Below are positions 55,235 to 63,393 of a stretch of DNA of 64,000 bases, in pieces (positions within the stretch are counted from its first letter, which is position 1; the number at the start of each line of letters is the position of its first letter). The notes beneath the pieces are model-generated. The model was not told the origin of the DNA and ran no database searches. It saw only the letters and a list, made by a program, of their open reading frames with translations. The DNA comes from Pigmentiphaga kullae (GTDB taxonomy: Bacteria; Pseudomonadota; Gammaproteobacteria; Burkholderiales; Burkholderiaceae_B): positions 992,001-1,056,000 of the forward strand of contig NZ_SGXC01000001.1 in assembly GCF_004216695.1 (NCBI RefSeq), given 5' to 3'. The translations under genes were made by a program, and so were the position numbers.

Positions 55235-55262
55235 AATGCCGATAAAAAAATAAGATGGCATT
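55235..55262. promoter_or_regulatory. spaced inverted repeat upstream of double-HTH LysR
   Basis: AATGCC (55235-55240) and GGCATT (55257-55262) flank 16 A/T-rich bases, in the divergent region between the Bug gene and the LysR-like gene. Candidate binding site, weakly supported. Confidence 0.35.
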
Positions 55263-55328
55263 TGAACAAGCTTGTATGCCGGCGCCGCGCGCCGTGCCTC
55301 ACCCTGGATCTTTTTCCGGACCCGTATC

Positions 55329-56579
55329 GTGGCCACTCCTCCCAAGCGTCTCGCTCCCCTGCCCAGCCTGGCCCATTTGCGGGTGTTGGCCACGGTGGCC
55401 CAACAGGGCAGCGCCACCCGCGCGGCGGCGGCCCTGTTCCGTGCCCAGTCGGCCGTCACCCGGTCCATACGCGAGATCGAGCAGGTGCTGGGCGAGCCCC
55501 TGCTGGAGCGGCGCGCCACGGGCATGGTCCCCACCGCGGTCGGCCGCGCGGTGCTCGAGCGCACCGCGCGGGTGTTCGGCGAACTGGAGGACCTGGCGTC
55601 ATGGTGCGCGGCCGTCCCGTCGCGGGCCCGCACGGCCGTGGCGCCGGCGGTACCGAGCTACCTGCTCAATACGCGCCGGCTGCAACTGCTGGTGGCGCTG
55701 GCCCGGCATCGCCATATGCCCACGGCCGCGCATGCCCTGGGCATCAGCCAGCCGGCGGTCAGCGCGGCCATACGCGTCCTGGAAAGCGGGGCGGGTTTCC
55801 CGCTGTTCGACCGCACGATCGGCGGCCTGCTGCCGACCGAGGCGGGCGAGCAGTTCGTGCTCCAGGTGCGCAGGGCGCTGAACGAGCTGCGCCACATTCC
55901 CGACGACATCGCCGCGGTGAAGGGCAGCATACGCGGCCAGGTCGTGGTCGGCGGCCTGCCTTTCGCGCGCACCCGCATCCTGCCCGAGGCCGTGGCCCGG
56001 GTCAGCCGCTCGCATCCGGGCGTGCGCGTGGTCACCGACGAGAGCGCCTACGAGATCCTGGCCGCAGACCTGCGCGCCGGCGACGTCGATTTCATTTTCG
56101 GCGGCCTGCGCGCCGCCGACATGGCCAGCGGCCTGCGGGGAGAAATGCTGATGTCCGAGGCCATGGTGGTGCTGGCGCGCAGCGACCATCCGCTGGCCGG
56201 CGGCCGTGGCCTGACCCTGGCCCGGCTGGGCCGGCAGCAATGGATACTGCCCCGTGCCCACACGCCCGCGCGCACCATCCTGGACGACGTCTTCGCCCGG
56301 GCGCGCGTGCGCACGCCCGAGCCGGCGGTGGAGACCGCCGACCTCGCCATGATCCGGGGGCTGCTGCTGCGCACCGACATGCTGGCCATCCTGCCGGCCC
56401 AGCAACTGCACTACGAGTGCCAGACCGGCAGCCTGGTGGTGCTGGACATCGCGCTGCCCGGCACGGAGCGGGACATCGGCCTGACCCTGCGCGCCACCGG
56501 CGAGCCGTCTCCGGCGGCGCGGACGCTGATCGAGGCGATACGGGACGTCGTCGCCGGCATGGCCACCCCGGCCATCTGA
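55329..56579 (+). CDS. LysR-type regulator with two N-terminal HTH domains
   Basis: A 416-residue protein, about 110 longer than usual LysR regulators, because it has two winged HTH segments. First, residues 13-72: LRVLATVAQQGSATRAAAAL, QSAVTRSIREIEQVLGEPLL, ERRATGMVPTAVG. Second, about 112-172: LQLLVALARHRHMPTAAHAL, ISQPAVSAAIRVLESGAGFP, LFDRTIGGLLPTEAG. A complete effector domain follows (VVGGLPFARTRILPEAVARV). It could bind longer or looped operators. GTG 55329 is the chosen start; TTG 55272 is an alternative. Divergent from the Bug gene. Confidence 0.88.
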   Translation: MATPPKRLAPLPSLAHLRVLATVAQQGSATRAAAALFRAQSAVTRSIREIEQVLGEPLLERRATGMVPTAVGRAVLERTARVFGELEDLASWCAAVPSRARTAVAPAVPSYLLNTRRLQLLVALARHRHMPTAAHALGISQPAVSAAIRVLESGAGFPLFDRTIGGLLPTEAGEQFVLQVRRALNELRHIPDDIAAVKGSIRGQVVVGGLPFARTRILPEAVARVSRSHPGVRVVTDESAYEILAADLRAGDVDFIFGGLRAADMASGLRGEMLMSEAMVVLARSDHPLAGGRGLTLARLGRQQWILPRAHTPARTILDDVFARARVRTPEPAVETADLAMIRGLLLRTDMLAILPAQQLHYECQTGSLVVLDIALPGTERDIGLTLRATGEPSPAARTLIEAIRDVVAGMATPAI

Positions 56580-56841
56580 GCCGGCGCTGCCGGGCGGGCC
56601 GATCAATCTGGCCGGCCAAGGTATCTATTTTATTTATTGGAATGACGCCATCGTACCGGTTCGGCCGACCGCTCACGGCCGCTGGAGAACCTGTGGTTTA
56701 CGTCATTCGGATTGCCTGCCGGAACCGCGTTTCCGGGAAGCCGAAAAAATTTATCGTCGTCTTGTCTTTCGTCCTGCTTGCCGCCATGATGCGCGCACCG
56801 CAGGCCGCCACGGCCACCTCCATCCGAACACGAGACCAAGC

Positions 56842-57822
56842 ATGAGCACCGTCCAGGAACATCTCGACATCTTTCCGTTCGACACCCCGCCCGTGGTGCT
56901 GACGCGGCGCGAGGCGCTGCTGCTGGGCGACCCCGTGCCGTCCACGGTGCAGGCGCCGGAGCCATCGCCCGTCGAGGCCATCCACTACGCGCCGCGCTAT
57001 TCCGAACAGAAAGGCCCCCAGCGCAACGTCTACGAAAGCCCCTATCTGCGCATCGAGCGCCACTCCATGGCGCACGGGCGGCAGCGCTTCTATCACCGCA
57101 ACACCGGCGCGGACGAGATCTCCTACCAGGTGGACGGCCAGCGCCTGCTGATGACGGAACTGGGCTCGGTCGATCTCGTGCCGGGCGAGTTCGTGCGGCT
57201 GCCCAACGGCGTGGCCCACGACAACTACGGCAGGCAGGACATCCACCTGCTGCTGTACGTGTCGGAGCCCGCGGCCGAACTGCTGCCCGCGCGCCGGACC
57301 TCGGCGCATCGCGAGCAGCCGTTTCCCGAGTGGCAGCCCGCGGTGGTCAACGAAATGGTGTCCAGGGACCTGGCCGGCCCCGGGCAGTACCTGGTGCTCG
57401 CGCCGGCGGACGAACGCCTGCTGCTGGACCAGGCCTTGAACGATCCGCGCCGGCTGGCCGTGCTCGATCCCGGCGACGAGGCCGCCGGGGCCTGCTGGAT
57501 CTACCGATCGACCCACGTATGGATAGGCCGCATGCGGCGCCCGGCCAGCGACGGCCGCGTCTATCAGCGCCACTTGAACGCCGACGAAGTGCAGTACCAG
57601 GTGAGCGGGCGCCGCACGCTGGTGACGCAGCGCGGCTGCCTGGAGATCGAGCCCGGCGACTTCGTGCGCATCCCGCAGGGCGTGGCCTTCACCAGCATTC
57701 ATCACGAGCCCTGCGAATACCTGATGCTGGCCTCCCGCCACGAGATCCCGCAATCGGCCCAGGGCACGCGGCAAGGCAGCAGGCTCGATGCCGCCGCGCT
57801 GGAGCGGCTGCGCGCGCGCTGA
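56842..57822 (+). CDS. bicupin protein (homogentisate dioxygenase-like fold)
   Basis: A 326-residue double cupin. Domain 1 is about residues 70-130 (FYHRNTGADEISYQVDGQR, LVPGEFVRLPNGVAHDNYG). Domain 2 is about 230-290 (YQRHLNADEVQYQVSGRRT, EPGDFVRIPQGVAF). The spacing resembles HGD-family or hydroxyanthranilate-type dioxygenases. Only some metal histidines are in standard places, so the activity is uncertain. It is first of four same-strand genes (bicupin, MDR, M24-like, MFS). Confidence 0.8.
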   Translation: MSTVQEHLDIFPFDTPPVVLTRREALLLGDPVPSTVQAPEPSPVEAIHYAPRYSEQKGPQRNVYESPYLRIERHSMAHGRQRFYHRNTGADEISYQVDGQRLLMTELGSVDLVPGEFVRLPNGVAHDNYGRQDIHLLLYVSEPAAELLPARRTSAHREQPFPEWQPAVVNEMVSRDLAGPGQYLVLAPADERLLLDQALNDPRRLAVLDPGDEAAGACWIYRSTHVWIGRMRRPASDGRVYQRHLNADEVQYQVSGRRTLVTQRGCLEIEPGDFVRIPQGVAFTSIHHEPCEYLMLASRHEIPQSAQGTRQGSRLDAAALERLRAR

Positions 57823-57849
57823 GCCGGACGAGACGACAGGATACGGAAC

Positions 57850-58953
57850 ATGAAGCAGATGATCGCCGCCCGCGCCTACGCATCGGGCGAACTCAAGCTT
57901 GAAACGGTGGACGTGCCCGTGCCGGGCCCGGGCGAGGTGCTGGTCCGCGTGGCCTGCGCGGGCATCGCGCCCGGCATCACCAAGCTGTTGGCCAAGGGGC
58001 GCTTTCGCCACTTGCCGACCACGCTCGGCCACGAGATCGCCGGCTTGGTGGCCGAGGCCGGCGCCGGCGTCGATCCGGCCCTGGCCGGCCGGCGCGTGCG
58101 CGTGTCGCCCAGCCTGACCTGCGGGCGCTGCGAATACTGCCTGACCGGGCGCGAGCCCATGTGCGCGTCCACCGCGATGATCGGGCACGCGGCCTTCGGC
58201 ACCGGCCCCATGCCGCTGTACGAGCGCTATCACGACGGCGGCCTGGCCGAATACGTGCGCGTGCCGGCCACGCATGTCGACCTGTTGCCGGACAACGTAA
58301 GCTTCGACGTGGGCGCCAAGCTGCACGACCTGGGCAATGCCGTGCGCGCGCTGCGGCAGACCGGCATGCCGGCCTCCGGCCGGCTGGTCATCACCGCCGC
58401 CACCGGCACCATGGGCACGGCCTCGATCAAGTTCGCCCGCTTCTTCGGCGCGCGCGAACTGGTGCTGGTCGGACGCTCCGGCGCGCGCCTGGAAGCCCTG
58501 CGCCCGCTGGCGGGCGACCTGCCCGTGCGGACCGTGGCCCTGGAGGATCTGCCGGGCTGGGAAGACAGCGGAGGCCTGACGCGGCGCCTGGGCGAACTGC
58601 TGCCCCACGGGGCCGACGCGATACTGGATTTCTTTCCCTCGGGTCCGGGCACCGCGCAGGCCATGGCGGCCCTGGGCACGGGCGGCGCGCTGGTCCACAT
58701 GGGCGGCAATACGTCCATGCTGCCCTTCTCGATCCGCGACATGATGCATCACTGCTGGCGCTTCGTCGGCACCCGCTCCTGCACGAAGGAGGACACGGAC
58801 CTGGTGCTGGATCTGCTGGCCTCGGGCCAGGCCGCCGCCGACGATCTCATCACCCACCGCTTCCCGCTGTCGCGGCTGGCCGAGGCCATGGAAGCCACCG
58901 GCAGCCGCAAGGAACCGATCTGGATGGCCATCGTGCATCCGGACGCCGCGTGA
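57850..58953 (+). CDS. zinc-dependent alcohol dehydrogenase (MDR family)
   Basis: A 367-residue medium-chain dehydrogenase. GEVLVRVACAGIAPGITKLL and TLGHEIAGLVAEAG open the catalytic domain. The structural zinc site is CGRCEYCLTGREPMC (C-x2-C-x2-C-x7-C). The Rossmann fold lies near VITAATGTMGTASIKFA. It oxidises an alcohol with NAD(P). It sits 27 bases after the bicupin gene, and the frame ends as the M24-like gene begins. Confidence 0.92.
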   Translation: MKQMIAARAYASGELKLETVDVPVPGPGEVLVRVACAGIAPGITKLLAKGRFRHLPTTLGHEIAGLVAEAGAGVDPALAGRRVRVSPSLTCGRCEYCLTGREPMCASTAMIGHAAFGTGPMPLYERYHDGGLAEYVRVPATHVDLLPDNVSFDVGAKLHDLGNAVRALRQTGMPASGRLVITAATGTMGTASIKFARFFGARELVLVGRSGARLEALRPLAGDLPVRTVALEDLPGWEDSGGLTRRLGELLPHGADAILDFFPSGPGTAQAMAALGTGGALVHMGGNTSMLPFSIRDMMHHCWRFVGTRSCTKEDTDLVLDLLASGQAAADDLITHRFPLSRLAEAMEATGSRKEPIWMAIVHPDAA

Positions 58954-58973
58954 TCCCTTTTTCCTGGCCCGCC

Positions 58974-60269
58974 ATGACCGATACCCCGACGATGCATCCC
59001 TACCGCCGCTTTTCCCTGGCCGAACGCGACCGCCGATGGAAGGCGGTACGCCGGCGCATGGCCGAGGAAGGCCTGGCCGCCATCATCGCCCCGCCCAACC
59101 CGGGCAACTCCACCGACTGGCAGGCCGACGCCCGCTACCTGTCCCATTGCGGGGGCGGGGCCGACACGTCCATAGGCGTGGTCTTTCCGCTGGAAGGCGA
59201 GGTCACCGTCGTCGCCACCTCGGCGCAGGAGAGGTGGGGGCCGCTGGTGCAGGACTGGGTGGCGGACGTGCGCACCGTCAACCGGCAGTTCGGCGCCGCC
59301 ATGGGCGAGCGGCTGCGTGAACTGGGGCTGGACGGGCAGCGCATCGGCGTCAGCGGGCTGGTCGGCGGCACCCGGACCCCCGAGGGCACCATCATGCACG
59401 GCACCTACGAGGCGCTGGCCCGCGCGGTGCCGCGCGCGAGCTTCGTCGAGGCCGGCGAACTGATGCAGGACGTGCGCGAGATCAAGAGCCAGGAAGAGAT
59501 CGACGTCCTGCAATGCTCCATCGACCTGGTCGAACGCGCGCTGGAGGCGCAGCTGGCCGCGGCCCAGCCCGGGGTGCCGGACTACGTCGTCTGGGCCGAG
59601 ACCATGCACGCCATGTTCCGCCGGGGCTCGGAGCTGTCGGTGCATTTCAACTGGATCAGCGGCGATAATCCCGGCCGCACGCTCACGCGGCCCACCGCCC
59701 GGCCGCTGCGTGAGGGCGACCTGATCCTGGGCGAGATCGAGGCCTCGGTCATCGGCTACCGCGCCCAGCGCCTGCCGGTGGTGGCGGTGAACAAGTGCCC
59801 TCCCGTCATCCGCGACCTGTCGGCCATCCATGGCGACATGTACGCCGAACTGCTCGAGGTGCTGCGCGCCGGCGCCACCGTGCGCGAGGCGATCGCCGCG
59901 ACGGTGGACATCACGCGCCGCATCGCGCCGCGCAGCGGTCCGCTGGCCGGGCTCAAGGCCTTGCTCATCCTGCACGGCCGGGGGCTGGGCGATGACCGGC
60001 CGCTGGTGCTGACCAAGCTTGGCGGCGATTCCTTCTACGGCGCGACCGAGCGCGCCATGGAGGCGGTGTTCCCCGAGAACGGCGTCTATATCTGCAAGCC
60101 CGCGATCTCCACCGCCGACGGCGTGTTCCAGTTCGCCTGGGGCGACACGGTGCGCGTTGCCGAAGGCGGCGCGCGGCGCATGGGCAAGATGCCCCACGGC
60201 GTGCAGGTCTCGGAGCCCGGGTCGTTCGCCGACTGGCCCACCGACGTCACGGTGCTGGGAGGGGCGTAG
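58974..60269 (+). CDS. M24 (aminopeptidase P/creatinase)-like protein lacking metal ligands
   Basis: A 431-residue pita-bread-fold protein. The N-terminal domain has a prolidase-like start (RWKAVRRRMAEEGLAAIIAP), then REIKSQEEIDVLQCSIDLVE. In the C-terminal domain the usual metal ligands D, D, H, E, E are not in place: the segments read GEIEASVIGYRAQRLPV, LHGRGLGDDRPL and VYICKPAI. Metal-independent creatinase-like or lyase chemistry is therefore likelier than peptidase. ATG 58974 is used; GTG 58950 overlaps the MDR stop (GTGA). Confidence 0.85.
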   Translation: MTDTPTMHPYRRFSLAERDRRWKAVRRRMAEEGLAAIIAPPNPGNSTDWQADARYLSHCGGGADTSIGVVFPLEGEVTVVATSAQERWGPLVQDWVADVRTVNRQFGAAMGERLRELGLDGQRIGVSGLVGGTRTPEGTIMHGTYEALARAVPRASFVEAGELMQDVREIKSQEEIDVLQCSIDLVERALEAQLAAAQPGVPDYVVWAETMHAMFRRGSELSVHFNWISGDNPGRTLTRPTARPLREGDLILGEIEASVIGYRAQRLPVVAVNKCPPVIRDLSAIHGDMYAELLEVLRAGATVREAIAATVDITRRIAPRSGPLAGLKALLILHGRGLGDDRPLVLTKLGGDSFYGATERAMEAVFPENGVYICKPAISTADGVFQFAWGDTVRVAEGGARRMGKMPHGVQVSEPGSFADWPTDVTVLGGA

Positions 60270-60339
60270 GCCGGCCCGCCATGGTCCGGGGAATGCGCTA
60301 CGATGGGCGCGGCCAAAAGGGCATCCCACCGGAGCGGGC

Positions 60340-61647
60340 ATGGAGAACAATACGCCGATCGACCCCTACCGCAAGATCAGCGCGCGCATCATCCCCCTGA
60401 TGATGCTGCTGTACCTGATGGCCTTCCTGGACCGGGTGAACATCAGCTTCGCCGCGCTGACGATGAACCAGGACCTGGGCTTCACGCCCACCATCTTCGG
60501 CTGGGGGGCCGGCATCTTCTTCATCGGCTACTTCCTGTTCGAGGTCCCGAGCAACGTCATTCTTGAGAAGGTCGGCGCGCGCCTGTGGATCGCGCGGATC
60601 ATGGTCACCTGGGGCCTGATCTCGGCGGCCATGGCCTTCGTGTCGGGCACCGCGAGCTTTCTTACGCTGCGCTTCCTGCTCGGGGTGGCCGAAGCGGGGT
60701 TCCTGCCCGGCATGCTGCTCTATCTGACGTACTGGTTCCCGGCCCGGCACCGCGCGAAGTTCATTGCCCTGTTCATGGCGGCGGTGCCGCTGGCCAGCGC
60801 GATCGGTTCGCCCATCTCCGGCCTGCTGGTAGGCATGGACGACGTGATGGGGCTCAAGGGCTGGCAATGGCTGTTCATCCTGGAAGGGCTGCCCTCGTGC
60901 GTGCTCGGCATCGTGGTCCTGTTCGCGCTGCCGGACCGCCCGGCCACCGCGGGATGGTTGACGCCGCGCGAACGCGAGATCGTCCAGGCCGATCTGGCGC
61001 AGGACCGGCAGGCCGCTTCCGGCCGCAGCCACCACGCCATGTGGCCGGCCCTGGTGGATCGCCGCGTGCTGGTGCTGTGCGGCGTGTACTTCGGCATCGT
61101 CATCGGGCTGTACGGCATCGGCCTGTGGCTGCCGCAGATCGCCAAGGCGATGGGCTACTCGAATGCCGCGGTCGGTTTCATCGTCGCCGCGCCCTATGCC
61201 GTCAGCGCGGCCGCCATGCTGGCCTGGGGACGCCGCAGCGACCGGCGCGGCGAACGCGCCGGCCACGTCGCGGCCGCGGCCCTCGTCAGCGTCGCCGGCC
61301 TGCTCGCCAGCCTCTACTTCAGCACGCCGTGGATCGCGCTGTGCTGCCTGGGCCTGGCCTCGGTCGGCATCTATGCCTGCCTGGGGCCGTTCTGGGCCAT
61401 GCCGCCGCTGTTCCTGCAAGGCACGGCCGCGGCGGGCGGCATCGCGCTGATCAACTCGGTGGGCAATCTGGGTGGTTTTGCCGGCCCCTACCTGATGGGC
61501 TGGATCAAGGAGACCACCGGCAGCTTCTCGCTGGGCATGGCTGCCCTGGCCGGCTGCCTGGGCGTGGCCGCGATACTGGCGCTGTCGCTGAAACGGGAAA
61601 TGCGGGCGATGCGCGAGACCGCCGCGCGCATCGCGGAACCCGGCTAG
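60340..61647 (+). CDS. MFS transporter (ACS/tartrate-phthalate family)
   Basis: A 435-residue MFS carrier of the anion:cation symporter type. LMAFLDRVNISFAALTMNQD in helix 1, GYFLFEVPSNVILEKVGARL in helix 2, RFLLGVAEAGFLPGMLLYLT in helix 4-5. The family moves organic anions with protons (phthalate, tartrate, glucarate). CCGGAGCGGGC precedes ATG 60340. It closes the bicupin operon and converges with the methyltransferase gene, sharing a CTAG at the stops. Confidence 0.93.
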   Translation: MENNTPIDPYRKISARIIPLMMLLYLMAFLDRVNISFAALTMNQDLGFTPTIFGWGAGIFFIGYFLFEVPSNVILEKVGARLWIARIMVTWGLISAAMAFVSGTASFLTLRFLLGVAEAGFLPGMLLYLTYWFPARHRAKFIALFMAAVPLASAIGSPISGLLVGMDDVMGLKGWQWLFILEGLPSCVLGIVVLFALPDRPATAGWLTPREREIVQADLAQDRQAASGRSHHAMWPALVDRRVLVLCGVYFGIVIGLYGIGLWLPQIAKAMGYSNAAVGFIVAAPYAVSAAAMLAWGRRSDRRGERAGHVAAAALVSVAGLLASLYFSTPWIALCCLGLASVGIYACLGPFWAMPPLFLQGTAAAGGIALINSVGNLGGFAGPYLMGWIKETTGSFSLGMAALAGCLGVAAILALSLKREMRAMRETAARIAEPG

Positions 61648-62429
61648 TCTCGGTTGCTGCGGACCAGGCAGTACGCGGCGGTGTCGTAGGGAACGGTCAC
61701 GACGTCGCGGCCGCGCAGTTCGGGCTCGGCGTCGATCAAGGCCCGCAGCCGATCATCCACCCCGGCCCGCTGCGCTGGCGGCAGTGCCGAAATGAAGCTG
61801 GTGGAGCGCACCCGGTTCAGGATGACGTCTTCCGGGGATCCGGTGTGGCCGTTGGCATAGTGCCGCTCGTCCATGGGGCCGAAGCCCGGATGGGGCAAGG
61901 CCTGGCGCCAGGCGCCGGTGTAGTAGCGCGGTGCGTCGCCCTCGAATTCGTTGACGATGCGGTCGATCCCCGCCACCCAGGGGACGCGCGCGTCGCGCAT
62001 GTTCCAGACCAGCCCCAGCCGGCCGCCGGGTTTCAGCACGCGATGGATCTCGTCCAGGGCCTCGGCCGTGGCGAACCAGTGGAAGGCCTGCGCGCACACG
62101 ACCACGTCGACGCTGGCATCGGGCAGCGGGATGGCGTCGGCCGTGCCGACCAGCGGGCGTACGCCGGGATGGGCCGCCGCCAGTTTGTCCAGCATCGCGG
62201 CCACCGGTTCCACGGCGATCACGTCGGCGCCGGTGGCAAGCAGGCGGGGCGTGAATTTGCCGGTGCCCGCGCCCAGGTCCAGCACGGTGGAGCCGGCGTG
62301 CAAGCCCAGCGTGTCGCGCAGCCATTCGGCGATCTCGGGCGGATAGTCGGGACGCCCGCGGACGTAGGTGTCGGCCCCTTTGGTATAGCCGTCGACGGCC
62401 GAGTGGTGGATGGAGCGCGTGCTGTCCAT
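61644..62429 (-). CDS. class I SAM-dependent methyltransferase
   Basis: A 261-residue methyltransferase of the UbiE/Coq5-like type. Motif I is VLDLGAGTGKFTPRL, motif post-I EPVAAML, and VVVCAQAFHWF with VLKPGGRLGLVWN follow. It methylates an unidentified small molecule. ATG 62429 has GGAGAGAACAC upstream. Its stop overlaps the convergent MFS stop. Confidence 0.93.
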   Translation of the reverse strand: MDSTRSIHHSAVDGYTKGADTYVRGRPDYPPEIAEWLRDTLGLHAGSTVLDLGAGTGKFTPRLLATGADVIAVEPVAAMLDKLAAAHPGVRPLVGTADAIPLPDASVDVVVCAQAFHWFATAEALDEIHRVLKPGGRLGLVWNMRDARVPWVAGIDRIVNEFEGDAPRYYTGAWRQALPHPGFGPMDERHYANGHTGSPEDVILNRVRSTSFISALPPAQRAGVDDRLRALIDAEPELRGRDVVTVPYDTAAYCLVRSNRD

Positions 62430-62497
62430 GTGTTCTCTCCAGTGAAGCGCGGGGGCGATCTGTTTTACCATGCGCGTTTGCCGGACAAGGAGGCCGC

Positions 62498-62836
62498 ATG
62501 CAGGAAATCAGTTGGGACGACTTCATGAAGGTCGAACTGCGCGTGGGCCGCGTGGTCAGCGCCGAGGTGTTCGCCCAGGCGCGCAAACCCGCCTATGTGC
62601 TGCACGTGGATTTCGGCCAGGAACTGGGCGTGCGCAAGTCCAGCGCGCAAATCACCCACCACTACCGGCCGGACGAACTGGTGGGCCGGCTGGTGGTGGC
62701 GGTGGTCAACTTCCCCCGCAAGCAGATCGGACCGCTGATGTCGGAGTGCCTCGTGACGGGTTTCCATGACGAAAACGGCCACGTCGCCCTGTGCGTGCCG
62801 GACAAGGACGTGCCGCCGGGCACGCGCCTGCTCTAG
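62498..62836 (+). CDS. tRNA-binding protein, CsaA-like
   Basis: A 112-residue OB-fold tRNA-binding domain protein like CsaA: SWDDFMKVELRVGRVVSAEV, KPAYVLHVDFGQELGVRKSS and NFPRKQIGPLMSECLVTGF are signature blocks. CsaA has been described as an export-related chaperone and binds tRNA in vitro. AAGGAGGCCGC precedes the ATG. It is divergent from the methyltransferase, and its stop overlaps that of the GNAT gene. Confidence 0.92.
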   Translation: MQEISWDDFMKVELRVGRVVSAEVFAQARKPAYVLHVDFGQELGVRKSSAQITHHYRPDELVGRLVVAVVNFPRKQIGPLMSECLVTGFHDENGHVALCVPDKDVPPGTRLL

Positions 62837-63390
62837 CCTGCCGCATCGCCGCGCCGGGCGAGCCATTCCGCGCGCGTGATCTCCCAGATCTCGCTGGGCA
62901 GCCTGCCCGACACGTAGCCGCGCTCCTCGGTGGCGACCATGCGCATGCCGCCGCGCGCCGAGATCCGGCTGGACGCGATGTTGGCCGCGGCCTTGGGTAC
63001 GCGCAGCCTGGGTTTGCCCAGCACGTCGAACCAGTAGGCGGTGACCGCTTCGGCGGCTTCCGTCATCAAGCCCCGGCCTTGCCATTCCGGCACGATCCAG
63101 AAGCCGCGGTTGTTGTCCGGGTCGTCCATCAGGCTGATCACGCCGATCAGCCGGCCGGGCTCCTGCCTGGGCCGCAGGCTCCAGTGCCACTCGCGGCCCT
63201 GCGCCATGGCCGGCAGCGCCGCATCGCGCAGGAACGCGAGCGCGCCGTCCTCGGGATAGGGCCAGGGGACGCGGTCGGCCAGGAAACGCACGATTTCCCA
63301 GCGCGCGAAGGCGTGCTGGATGGCCGGGGCATCGGCCAGCGCCAGGGGCCGCAGCAGGAGGCGCGGGGTGGCAAGGTCGGGAACGGACAC
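62833..63390 (-). CDS. GNAT family N-acetyltransferase
   Basis: A 185-residue RimJ/RimL-type acetyltransferase. ATPRLLLRPLALADAPAIQH at the start, DDPDNNRGFWIVPEWQGRGL (acetyl-CoA P-loop Q-G-R-G-L) and EAVTAYWFDVLGKPRLRVPK are clear. The substrate, perhaps an amine or ribosomal N-terminus, is unknown. It follows the truncated IclR gene with three bases between stop and start. Confidence 0.9.
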   Translation of the reverse strand: MSVPDLATPRLLLRPLALADAPAIQHAFARWEIVRFLADRVPWPYPEDGALAFLRDAALPAMAQGREWHWSLRPRQEPGRLIGVISLMDDPDNNRGFWIVPEWQGRGLMTEAAEAVTAYWFDVLGKPRLRVPKAAANIASSRISARGGMRMVATEERGYVSGRLPSEIWEITRAEWLARRGDAAG

Positions 63391-63393
63391 GGC

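Noticed and set aside
56580-56841. Possible terminator after the double-HTH LysR gene
   Set aside because: GGCC runs and a T-rich stretch near 56630 do not form a continuous stem followed by a U-run.
56698-58938. 746-codon minus-strand frame opposite bicupin and MDR genes
   Set aside because: Shadow frame; the plus-strand proteins show complete motifs.
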